DNA from: JAPHTQ01 sp050299175
GTDB lineage: Bacteria; Pseudomonadota; Gammaproteobacteria; Thiohalomonadales; Thiohalomonadaceae
DNA: 64,000 bases
NCBI GenBank assembly: GCA_050299175.1
Contig: JBNKVM010000001.1
Span: 1 to 64,000, forward strand
Direction of reading: 5' to 3'
Part shown: positions 35,719-43,723 of the stretch, one piece after another
How positions within the stretch are numbered: position 1 is the first letter of the stretch
How the letters are laid out: each line of letters opens with the position of its first letter
Notes under the pieces: generated by a model
What the model was told of the DNA's origin: nothing
The model's database searches: none
Seen by the model: only the letters and a program-made list of their open reading frames with translations
Made by a program: the position numbers and the translations under genes

Positions 35719-37731
35719 TTAATGCTTGTCCAGGAACGCCACCAGTTGTTCCTCGTTCCAGACCTCGACCCCCAGTTCCTCCGCCTTGGTCAGTTTGGAC
35801 CCTGCCGCCTCACCTGCCACTACCACACTGGTCTTCTTCGACACACTGCCCGCCACCTTGGCACCGAAGGCCATCAACTTCGCCTTGGCCTCGTCACGAG
35901 TCATGACAGAGAGGGTACCGGTAAGGACGAAGGTCTGTCCCGCCAGCGGCTGCTCGCCCTTCTCGATCACCTCAACATCGGGCCAGTGGACCCCGGCCTG
36001 CTGTAGCTTCTCAACCACCTCTATGTTGTGCGGCTGGCGGAAGAAAGTGTGGATATGGTGCGCCACGATCGGGCCGACATCCTCCACCTCCAGCAGTTGC
36101 GCCTCATCGGCCTGTTCCACCTTCGCGAGTGAACCAAAGTGGTTGGCCAGAGTGCGGGCGGTACTCTCGCCCACCTCGCGAATACCAAGGGCATAGAGGA
36201 AACGCTCCAGGCTGGTCGCCTTACTCTTCTCCAGCGCCTCCACCAGATTGGCGGCGGACTTGTCGCCCATCCGCTCCATCCCGGCCAGTTGGTCCGCTTT
36301 AAGCGCGAAGAGATCGGCCACGTCATGAATCATTTCCGCATCGACCAGTTGCTCAACCAGCTTGTCGCCAAGCCCTTCGATATCCAGTGCCCGACGTGAG
36401 GCGAAATGTTTGATCGCATTCTTGCGCTGGGCCGAGCAGTAAAGCCCACCGGTGCAACGCGGCACCGCCTCCCCCTCATCCTGCAACACATCGGAGCCAC
36501 ACACCGGACAGTGTGTCGGCGTAATAACTGCTTTGGCATTGGCCGGACGTTTCGCCAGCACCACGCCGACCACATCGGGGATCACATCCCCAGCGCGGCG
36601 CACGATCACGGTATCGCCGATGTGCACATCCTTGCGCTTAATCTCGTCCGGGTTGTGCAGGGTGGCATTGCTCACCGTCACCCCGGCTACATGCACCGGC
36701 TCCAGCCGCGCCACCGGAGTCAGTGCGCCGGTACGGCCCACCTGCCACTCCACGTCGTTGAGGACAGTCATCTCCTCCTGAGCGGGAAATTTGTGCGCGG
36801 TGGCCCAGCGCGGTGCGCGGGAGACAAAACCCAACTCCTGCTGCTGCGCCAGACTATCCACCTTGTAGACCACGCCGTCGATGTCATAGGGCAGTGCGTC
36901 GCGGTGTTCGCCAATCTGTTTGTAATAATCGAGGCAACCCTGCATCCCCTTCACCACCTTGATCTCGGAGCTGACCCGCAGCCCCCAGTCTTTCAGCTTG
37001 TGCAGGATGGCACTGTGAGTGTTGGGCAAAATTGCCCCTTCCACCACACCGACGCCGTAGCAGTACATGGTCAGAGGACGTTCTGAGGTAATACGCGAAT
37101 CGAGCTGGCGTAGCGATCCGGCGGCAGCATTACGCGGATTGGCAAAGGTCTTGTCCCCCTTCTCTCGCTGCCGTTCATTGAGCTGGGCAAAACCGTCGCG
37201 GGGCATGTAGACCTCACCGCGCACCTCCAGCACCTTCGGGTAATCGTCGCCGTAGAGTTTCAACGGTACCGCATCGATGGTGCGCACATTCTGCGTAACA
37301 TCTTCACCCGTAGCACCGTCGCCACGGGTCGCAGCACGCACCAGCACACCGTCTTCATAACGAATGGAGATCGCCAGACCATCCAGCTTCGGCTCGGCGG
37401 CATAGACCACCTCATCGATCCCCAGCCCATCACGCACCCGACGGTCGAAATCGCTCAACTCCTCTTCGGAAAAGACGTTACCCAGGGAGAGCATCGGTAT
37501 CTCGTGCTTAACCTCATCGAAACCCTTGAGCGGCGCACCGCCCACCCGCTGGGTCGGAGAATCGGGAGTAATTAATTCGGGATGGTCCGCTTCAAGTTGC
37601 TGCAACTCACGGAACAGGCGGTCGTACTCGATATCCGGGATCTCCGGATTATCGAGGACATAATACTGATAGTTGTGATGGGCGAGCTGCTTGCGCAACT
37701 CATCAATACGTTTAGATACATTAACGGACAT
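35719..37731 (-). CDS. ligA: NAD+-dependent DNA ligase
   Basis: The 670-residue protein has the normal LigA layout: N-terminal NMN-binding Ia domain with HHNYQYYVLDNPEIPDIEYD, adenylation domain with the active-site lysine in AEPKLDGLAI, OB fold, a four-Cys zinc finger (CPVCGSDVLQ with later CTGGLYC), helix-hairpin-helix repeats, and a C-terminal BRCT domain (about 590-670). It seals nicks in replication and repair, using NAD+. The ATG at 37731 lies 23 bases downstream of a DUF2164 gene. In many gammaproteobacteria ligA directly follows zipA; here a 5-kb block separates them. Confidence 0.97.
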   Translation of the reverse strand: MSVNVSKRIDELRKQLAHHNYQYYVLDNPEIPDIEYDRLFRELQQLEADHPELITPDSPTQRVGGAPLKGFDEVKHEIPMLSLGNVFSEEELSDFDRRVRDGLGIDEVVYAAEPKLDGLAISIRYEDGVLVRAATRGDGATGEDVTQNVRTIDAVPLKLYGDDYPKVLEVRGEVYMPRDGFAQLNERQREKGDKTFANPRNAAAGSLRQLDSRITSERPLTMYCYGVGVVEGAILPNTHSAILHKLKDWGLRVSSEIKVVKGMQGCLDYYKQIGEHRDALPYDIDGVVYKVDSLAQQQELGFVSRAPRWATAHKFPAQEEMTVLNDVEWQVGRTGALTPVARLEPVHVAGVTVSNATLHNPDEIKRKDVHIGDTVIVRRAGDVIPDVVGVVLAKRPANAKAVITPTHCPVCGSDVLQDEGEAVPRCTGGLYCSAQRKNAIKHFASRRALDIEGLGDKLVEQLVDAEMIHDVADLFALKADQLAGMERMGDKSAANLVEALEKSKATSLERFLYALGIREVGESTARTLANHFGSLAKVEQADEAQLLEVEDVGPIVAHHIHTFFRQPHNIEVVEKLQQAGVHWPDVEVIEKGEQPLAGQTFVLTGTLSVMTRDEAKAKLMAFGAKVAGSVSKKTSVVVAGEAAGSKLTKAEELGVEVWNEEQLVAFLDKH

Positions 37732-37754
37732 ACTGGAATCGTTTACTCGTTTAT

Positions 37755-38009
37755 TTATCGGCGAAATTCTGTGATTTTTTCCAACTCATAAATCGCTTCG
37801 GATATATCTTCTACTCTTCTCTCCAGTATGGCCTGGGCGTCATACAGACCACGGTTATAGAAATAGGCGCCGACTTCCTCGGCGAAGAAATCCAGCAGGA
37901 ACTGTGCATCGAACTGACCGATCTCCGTCTCCAACTCCTCGCGAAAGTAGAGCTGAATTTTCTTTACGATGACTTCCTTTTCTTCTTTTGAAAATTCTAT
38001 TTCCGACAC
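37755..38009 (-). CDS. DUF2164 family protein
   Basis: This 84-residue cytosolic helical protein belongs to the DUF2164 family, recognisable from KIQLYFREELETEIGQFDAQ, FLLDFFAEEVGAYFYNRGLYD and the C-terminal RVEDISEAIYELE. The function is unknown. The preferred start is GTG at 38009, with GAGG at the right distance; a longer frame to 38048 lacks a ribosome site. It lies 23 bases upstream of ligA and is probably cotranscribed. Confidence 0.85.
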   Translation of the reverse strand: MSEIEFSKEEKEVIVKKIQLYFREELETEIGQFDAQFLLDFFAEEVGAYFYNRGLYDAQAILERRVEDISEAIYELEKITEFRR

Positions 38010-38128
38010 AGTCGCCTCACTAAACACCAACCAAACAACCGGGGACAACCCACATTTACAGAGTAGCTAACCCGTTGATTGTACCCGGAAGACAAAGGCA
38101 AATGTAAGGCGGGAAAAGTCATGAGCAT

Positions 38129-38153
38129 CCGGCCCCGCAACAGCGGGAGCCGG
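38129..38153 (-). terminator. GC-rich hairpin after the 148-residue ORF
   Basis: CCGGCCCCGC and GCGGGAGCCGG pair with one bulged base and a 4-base loop, 18 bases beyond the stop of the 148-residue gene. T-runs on either side are modest (GTTTGATTTT on the plus strand, GACTTTT a little further on the minus strand). Terminator is the simplest reading; orientation is uncertain. Confidence 0.4.
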
Positions 38154-38170
38154 GTTTGATTTTGCTTGTA

Positions 38171-38617
38171 TTACACGCTCTTTTCAGCGAAGACCACGGC
38201 CTGCTGGCCGACCCGGAGCGGGCACCCGCCATGGGTGGCGGCATATTCCCTGGCCTCCGTCATGGAGGAGAACCAGTGGTTCAGGGAACTCGCCTGGCTC
38301 CGCACGATGTCAAAGTGTTCCACCTCATCGGCAGACATTCGCGCCAGCTCGGGCCGATACCATTCCCAACTGGGGTAACCGGCCTCGATGGCCAGCATCC
38401 GCAACAGGTGCTTGCGTTGAATGATATCCCGACGACGATGAAGCTCCGGCAGGGTGATGCCAGTGAGCGTATTGCTGGAAAGTAGTCTGCGCAAAACGGG
38501 TAACGCCTGCGACAACGACTCGGAAGTCGCGGCCCTTTGCAGCCTTTTGGCTTCGCGCAACACCAGATTGATGGCCCCGGTACTTCGGGAATAATGAGTA
38601 GTCTTATTCATATGCAT
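38171..38617 (-). CDS. conserved-looking protein of unknown function, 148 residues
   Basis: I cannot name this family. The protein has a mainly helical N-terminal half, a Leu-rich segment (SQALPVLRRLLSSNTLTGIT) and a motif HRRRDIIQRKHLLRMLAIEA followed by GYPSWEWYRP. The latter recalls the GYxSW core of glyoxalase-related helical domains, but only loosely. The C-terminal part is rich in Trp, His and Ala and ends QQAVVFAEKSV. It has no signal peptide. GGAG precedes the ATG at 38617. A hairpin follows it, so it may be a single-gene unit. It sits inside the block that separates ligA from zipA. Confidence 0.65.
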   Translation of the reverse strand: MHMNKTTHYSRSTGAINLVLREAKRLQRAATSESLSQALPVLRRLLSSNTLTGITLPELHRRRDIIQRKHLLRMLAIEAGYPSWEWYRPELARMSADEVEHFDIVRSQASSLNHWFSSMTEAREYAATHGGCPLRVGQQAVVFAEKSV

Positions 38618-38791
38618 ATCGTCTCCTGAGTATTGGCCTACTCGCTATTGGCCAGAGAGATATGCAAGCTTGAGGCTTGCTGATAATGGTGCGTGTGCTT
38701 TCGCGAGGCTGGCGCCCAATGAGCCAGTGGGGAAAGTCTACTCAATCGGGGATTTGGAGACAAGCGGGAAACCCTGAGGAAACACCGCCCC

Positions 38792-40216
38792 CTAGCGAAT
38801 GGCGTTGAATACCCAGCGTGCCGGACGGATCAGGAAGAAGTTGATAAACCGGTATGTCCATACCGCCGTCAGATAGATCGGGCTGAAAAAGCCCAGCAAC
38901 GGCAAGTAGAACAACAGGAATGCCAGTTTATGCAGCAGGTAAACCAGCGCAAACAAAAACCCGTTATTGAAGCTGGCACGGCTGGGAGCATCCCAGACTC
39001 GCTTGAACAGGGACCAGGATGTATGAAAAGCAACCAGGCCAAGAACAAGAGAAGCAATTAAGACAATGAGGACCCAGGAAGGAACTAGCGGGTGAATACG
39101 ATCATCCAGCTCTTTAGTGCGTGCTTCATTAGGCCGGTAGAGTGAAGCCGCTCTAACCAGTACTCGCGCTGACAACAACGCGACCTCGGCGCCAACACTC
39201 TCTGACGACGCATTGGGTCGTGGTGGGTCGTATTCAACATGCAACAGATCGCGTAGTTGTCCGGATGGCGCAATATCCACATCGACAGGCACCGAGGCTT
39301 TTTCCGGCAAAAACAGATTGTAGAAATCACCAGTGGAATAGTTTCCCGGCGTTGCCGACTCTTTCTGCACCGAATCCGCTACACGCTGCAATGTCTTTTT
39401 CGGCTTAGCCGAATCCAGAATAATCAGGCTGACATCGCGTTGGGCGGCAGCCTGCTCCAACTCGGCAAGGGAGACTTTCTGTTTGCCGCTCAGCAAAAAG
39501 CCATCCTGCACCGTGGCGGAAATCACCAGACTTTGTTGCCGCATCGAGGCAATAGCGTTGTGTAACTGGTTTACTCCCACGGAATCAATGGGGACCTTTG
39601 AGCCGTAGCTTTGGGCTGGCAAGGCGGCATCCGCATTACTGGAGAGTTGAACCAACCGGGGATTTGACGAAATGGCAGGCCGCTGCAATTGCCAGATGGC
39701 ATCCTTTAACGCCTTTATGTCAGTGACCTTAACGCTGATATTACGGTCAACTAACCTGTTTGCCTCCGGCCTGGGGACAAAGGTAAAGCTCTTGCCGTTG
39801 CGTGACTTGATTCGGATATCCACTCCCGCCGGGATACGCTCGAACGCATCGAGCGATAGCGGCAGATTCTTTTCCGAAAGGAACAGGGTCGGCTGATGAC
39901 CGGAACCGGCAACCTCTGTGGCAAATTTGTCGACAGAGACAGACTTACCATCAGGCATTTTCACCAGCCATTGGTCCTGACCATGACTGAAGCTCACCTC
40001 TGCCACGCTGCCTTTCGGGTAGTTACCCAACTCATCGGCAAAGCGAAAAGCCGATCCATGCACATCCGGTACATCAACTTTCCTGCTCAGCTTGGCAAGA
40101 GCAGAAAACAGGCCCGCCTCTGCTGAAAGTGGCACAGAGAGAATCACAAATGTAGCCAGAAACAAACCCAGCAGGCGATGATTTATCTGACAAAAAGGCA
40201 TGGCTGTTTTATTCAT
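38792..40216 (-). CDS. secreted/membrane protein of unknown function
   Basis: The 474-residue protein has a signal peptide (LLGLFLATFVILSVPLSAEA), a large periplasmic part (about 35-370) and three or four hydrophobic helices at the C-terminus (about 380-470, e.g. WVLIVLIASLVLGLVAFHTS), ending in a basic tail. In the periplasmic part there are beta-rich repeats, including VNQLHNAIASMRQQSLVISA and a segment SLAELEQAAAQRDVSLIILD that resembles a small alpha/beta module. No known family is recognised. The ribosome site is weak; an ATG at 40201 is an alternative start. Its neighbours are also unassigned. Confidence 0.7.
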   Translation of the reverse strand: MNKTAMPFCQINHRLLGLFLATFVILSVPLSAEAGLFSALAKLSRKVDVPDVHGSAFRFADELGNYPKGSVAEVSFSHGQDQWLVKMPDGKSVSVDKFATEVAGSGHQPTLFLSEKNLPLSLDAFERIPAGVDIRIKSRNGKSFTFVPRPEANRLVDRNISVKVTDIKALKDAIWQLQRPAISSNPRLVQLSSNADAALPAQSYGSKVPIDSVGVNQLHNAIASMRQQSLVISATVQDGFLLSGKQKVSLAELEQAAAQRDVSLIILDSAKPKKTLQRVADSVQKESATPGNYSTGDFYNLFLPEKASVPVDVDIAPSGQLRDLLHVEYDPPRPNASSESVGAEVALLSARVLVRAASLYRPNEARTKELDDRIHPLVPSWVLIVLIASLVLGLVAFHTSWSLFKRVWDAPSRASFNNGFLFALVYLLHKLAFLLFYLPLLGFFSPIYLTAVWTYRFINFFLIRPARWVFNAIR

Positions 40217-40450
40217 AAAGAGACCGGTTTCCGGAAGTAGGGTTATATTTCTTACTCGGTCTGCATCCTCAGGTTATCATCCGGGTCGTACTCCCTTCTC
40301 CAACACATACGCGTCCCTTTCCGGTAGTCAGTCTGCAGGATTTTAACCGCAAAGCAAGGACAAATGTAAGTTGTGAGAGGCCATGGTCATCTGCTGTGAG
40401 GAGAAATGGTGACCAGGCTGCCTAGTCTCACAGTCATGACCACCGCAAAA

Positions 40451-42277
40451 CTACCATTTTTTCCTCTTCCTCAAATTTTCGATCACGGCAATAGCGCCAG
40501 CGGCCCTGATTCTCACTTTATATTTCCCTATATTGCATTGCTTATTGTTCTTGTTTGTCCCGTTCCAGGGGTAGCTATGAGGGCCGGGCGCAAGCACTTT
40601 ATTCAAAATGACCTTGCGAAATGCCGCACCGCCATAGCCGCCAGCCTGGGTAAAAACCTCCACAATTACGGGAACCGGATCGGCATTCGGAGCAGTTAAA
40701 GTAAATTTGATATTTGTTGCGTAATCAAACTCCTTCGGTTCAGCAACGCAGTTAACGAGTGCTGGCGCGGCCGGTGGTGGTGGCGGAGGTGGGTTTTTCT
40801 GGAGTTTATGCAGGTTTTCAATTACTGCAGTGGATGATCCCGCTCGAATCCTTACCTTGTATTTCCCTTTCAGGCATTGCTTTTGTTTAGCGTTAGTCCC
40901 ATTCCAATCCACCGCATATTCACCGGCAGTATAACTTTGATTGCGGAGTCGTTTACGGAACGCCACAGCCCCATACCCTCCTGCCTGCGAAAACACCTCA
41001 ATAACAACGGGTGTCGGACTAACTACACTACTACCTAAACCGAAGTGGATTGTTGTTTTATCAAGAAAAGACATTGGATCCGCATCGAAGCGGGAAATTA
41101 TCGATGCGACCGGTTCAGCAAATGCGCCTTTCAGTTTGTGCAACTGCTCAATATAGTAATTTTTGTTATCGACCGTAATTTTGCACTTATACTCCCCTCT
41201 TATACAGGCCTTATCCTTGGTGTTCGTACCATCCCAGGGTATCGAGTTAGGGCCTGCTGCGAGTGTCCCGTCACAGATAGTCTTTCGATGAGTAGTATTA
41301 CTATACCCACCCGCCTGAGAATAGATATCTATTTTGACATGACTCTCTTTTAGCAAATCGAATTTAATGTTAGTCCCATAATCGAACGATTGGGGATCGG
41401 CACGACCATTGGAGATAAGGTCTGCCGTCTCGGTACCGGACTGGGTTTTCACGATATTTTCGATGGTTTGGATATCCTCCCATCCATGCCCCTCATCTCC
41501 CGAAGCGCGTATACGGCATTTGTACTTACCTTTCAGACACTGCTTGTTTTGCTTATTGGTACCATCCCAGGGATAGCTATGGTTCCCAGCCGAGAGTTCA
41601 CCGGAGAATATGTTTTTCCTGTGCGCGGCGGCACCATACCCTCCTGCCTGCGAGTAGATATCCACCTCAACATGAACTGCTTTGGCCAAGCTGAACCCGA
41701 TATAGGTCGCGTTCACAAACCTCATGGGATTGGCGTTATATGAAGGAATAACGCTTGAAACATCAACATAAATAGATTCACTTGCATCGGAGGCAAATGA
41801 AAAATATAACTTATAGTCTCGATGTTCGATAACATACTGCATAGAGGCTTTCCCCTCATCATCAGTTGTATCGGCACCAATGTATTTCATCGATGAATCT
41901 GTAGCAGATTTATAATATTCAACATATACGCCTTGCTGTAACTCGCCATCCTTACTACATACCGTTTTAAGTGCAATCTCATCACCCACATACGTTTTAT
42001 TATCAACTGTTTGAGGAGTGTCGATACTGAAATCCGCATCAATATCTTCCCCCCGACTCTCATCACTCCCTCCCCTGGCACTGATGCCCTGGTAACGCTT
42101 CAGGCAGTGACCACACCCGTCATAACCCAATTGCAAGGCTTCATTAATGGTCGCAAATGACATTCGATTTTTCTTGCTCATTCTTTTGACGCACCAGCAA
42201 GAATCCTTATGAAGCTCCTTGCTTCGCTTGTTGCCAATAAACGTTACTGAATCTGGAAGATTTGACGTCTTTGTCAT
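40451..42277 (-). CDS. Ada-like metal-binding domain fused to four FlgD-like repeats
   Basis: The 608-residue protein starts with a metal-binding module of Ada N-terminal type: GNKRSKELHKDSCWCVKRM and ALQLGYDGCGHCLKRYQG supply His/Cys ligands. An Ig-like segment (about 100-175) follows, then four beta-sandwich repeats, each with EVFSQAGGYG-type strand (SQAGGYGAAAHRK, SQAGGYSNTTHRK, SQAGGYGAVAFRK, TQAGGYGGAAFRK), a PWDGTN or DWNGTN turn, a KQCLKGKYK(C/V)RIRA strand and a VIENLHK-like linker. This is the FlgD-type Ig fold. A Pro run lies between repeats three and four. No signal peptide is visible. GGAG precedes the ATG. The gene is AT-richer than its neighbours, suggesting acquisition. The function is unknown. 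Confidence 0.75.
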   Translation of the reverse strand: MTKTSNLPDSVTFIGNKRSKELHKDSCWCVKRMSKKNRMSFATINEALQLGYDGCGHCLKRYQGISARGGSDESRGEDIDADFSIDTPQTVDNKTYVGDEIALKTVCSKDGELQQGVYVEYYKSATDSSMKYIGADTTDDEGKASMQYVIEHRDYKLYFSFASDASESIYVDVSSVIPSYNANPMRFVNATYIGFSLAKAVHVEVDIYSQAGGYGAAAHRKNIFSGELSAGNHSYPWDGTNKQNKQCLKGKYKCRIRASGDEGHGWEDIQTIENIVKTQSGTETADLISNGRADPQSFDYGTNIKFDLLKESHVKIDIYSQAGGYSNTTHRKTICDGTLAAGPNSIPWDGTNTKDKACIRGEYKCKITVDNKNYYIEQLHKLKGAFAEPVASIISRFDADPMSFLDKTTIHFGLGSSVVSPTPVVIEVFSQAGGYGAVAFRKRLRNQSYTAGEYAVDWNGTNAKQKQCLKGKYKVRIRAGSSTAVIENLHKLQKNPPPPPPPAAPALVNCVAEPKEFDYATNIKFTLTAPNADPVPVIVEVFTQAGGYGGAAFRKVILNKVLAPGPHSYPWNGTNKNNKQCNIGKYKVRIRAAGAIAVIENLRKRKKW

Positions 42278-42611
42278 AGCGAACTCCTTGATTTAATCGG
42301 TGCGTAACCAGTCCTCTGGCATTAAGCCTGCGTCAGGCATCTAAGCATAGGAATTTCGTTGAATTGAAAACGTGACCGGGAAACGATCCCGGGTGAAGAT
42401 GCACCCAGAAGAAAATCTGGTGCGGTGAGGAAGATAAGATTCAATATTCTGAAGAGGCGGTGCATAAAGACCTCCTTATCACTACAACAATCCTTCAGTA
42501 TTCAAGTATAGCTATCTCCTCTTCATGTTTTGTGGAATCTATGCAAAATCGTATTACCCAACCATTTCAGCGCTTCTTGACCAAGCAATTGATACTATCA
42601 ATCGTAGCTAA
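42278..42611. other. non-coding gap with two adjacent hairpins
   Basis: This 334-base AT-rich stretch holds no gene. On either strand two stems can form side by side: CCGGGA/TCCCGG (42376-42392, 5-base loop) and GCACC(C)AGA/TCTGGTGC (42401-42423, one bulge). They could terminate transcription from the 42612 gene, or form part of a leader for the FlgD-repeat gene; neither has a clear U-tract on the minus strand. Confidence 0.35.
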
Positions 42612-42899
42612 TCAGCTATTGCGCTTACTTTTCCATATTGTCGCCACGGCGCGATCGCTTCCCAGCCACCCGACAATTTCGCAAACGAGCCCGACCAGCA
42701 GAAAGACAACAATGGGGAGAATACCGCCCCATTGCGATGCAGCGATCGATGCGTAGAGTGAACCACCGGCGAGAGCAAGGAACAGCAGTCCCATTACAAT
42801 CAGCGCGATCCGATGCGACGGCTTGTAAACATATTCCTGAGTACCCGATTCAAACAGATTGAGAACCGGTGAAAATATTTTTTGCAGTATTGCTTTCAT
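42612..42899 (-). CDS. small two-helix membrane protein of unknown function
   Basis: The 95-residue product has a short amphipathic N-terminus (MKAILQKIFSPVLNLFESG), two membrane helices (about 30-51 and 60-79) and a basic tail ending WKSKRNS. There is no recognised family and no functional motif. The start has only a weak ribosome site. It lies 54 bases after zipA and may be cotranscribed with smc and zipA. Confidence 0.6.
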   Translation of the reverse strand: MKAILQKIFSPVLNLFESGTQEYVYKPSHRIALIVMGLLFLALAGGSLYASIAASQWGGILPIVVFLLVGLVCEIVGWLGSDRAVATIWKSKRNS

Positions 42900-42953
42900 A
42901 ACTTACTCATTTTGTCGTGCAAGCTTGAGGCGAAGACCATTTTGAGAATGCTT

Positions 42954-43706
42954 CTAGCCGACTTCTTTCGCTTTCTTTTCCAGCCAAGCCAGCATCTCAT
43001 CGCTAAGTGGCTGTCGCTGTCCATCGCAAAGCGTGGCGTTGACTTGCGCACCGATTTCACGCGCCTTGCTGAGCATAATGCGCAATGCTTCACCGCCCGG
43101 TAAAGAAGTTGGCAGACTCATAAACAGGGCGATGCCTGGGGTGTTGAACTCGGCCATTTCGCTGAGAACGAAGCGGCCGGGCTCGAGGATATTGGCCACG
43201 CTGAAAAGCGGTTCGTCCCCTTCCCTGTCAACGTAGTGGAAGATGTCCATATCGCCGAAGAACAGACCAGCGTCTTTCAATGCACGCAGCAGTAACGGGC
43301 CACGGATCTGTTTCCCTTTTTGCGCGATCAGTGTGAGAACGATGACCGATGCGGGTTCTGACTGTACTGCCGTTTCCGCTTCAGGTTCCGGTTGCGCTTC
43401 ATTTTGCTGTGCGGAATCTTCGACTGGAACAGTTTCGGATTCGTCGCCGATGCCTTTGAGACCACGCAGGTGATCGTCGTCGAGGCGTTCCTGACGGCGG
43501 GCGCTAAAGGTCATGCCCAGCCACGCTTCCGGGGGAATGTCGTTTTCGTCGACCTGGAAATTACCCAGTTCGTCCGCCAGTGGCGGCTCGGGTTCGATGG
43601 GGCGTAGTGCTTCGCGCACCTTGCGTTGACGCCACACATCCAACAGATAGATCCCGGCAACCAGCAGGATGCCGAGAACGATGAGAATGATGCGCAGCGT
43701 ATCCAT
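42954..43706 (-). CDS. zipA: cell division protein ZipA
   Basis: The 250-residue protein has the ZipA architecture: an N-terminal membrane helix (LRIILIVLGILLVAGIYLLD), a basic then acidic, Pro/Glu-rich linker (about 30-115) and a C-terminal FtsZ-binding domain with VIVLTLIAQKGKQIRGPLLL, DMDIFHYVDREGDEPLFSVA and SLPGGEALRIMLSKAREIGA. It tethers FtsZ to the membrane in early divisome assembly. It follows smc by 17 bases, the usual gammaproteobacterial order. The linker is shorter than in E. coli ZipA. Confidence 0.95.
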   Translation of the reverse strand: MDTLRIILIVLGILLVAGIYLLDVWRQRKVREALRPIEPEPPLADELGNFQVDENDIPPEAWLGMTFSARRQERLDDDHLRGLKGIGDESETVPVEDSAQQNEAQPEPEAETAVQSEPASVIVLTLIAQKGKQIRGPLLLRALKDAGLFFGDMDIFHYVDREGDEPLFSVANILEPGRFVLSEMAEFNTPGIALFMSLPTSLPGGEALRIMLSKAREIGAQVNATLCDGQRQPLSDEMLAWLEKKAKEVG

Positions 43707-43723
43707 ACGGTCCGATAGTATGC

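Noticed and set aside
38662..42940. Short shared string TGCAAGCTTGAGGC in two gaps (near 38,668 and 42,918)
   Set aside because: Only about 14 bases long and without matching flanks, so it may be chance; not called as a repeat.
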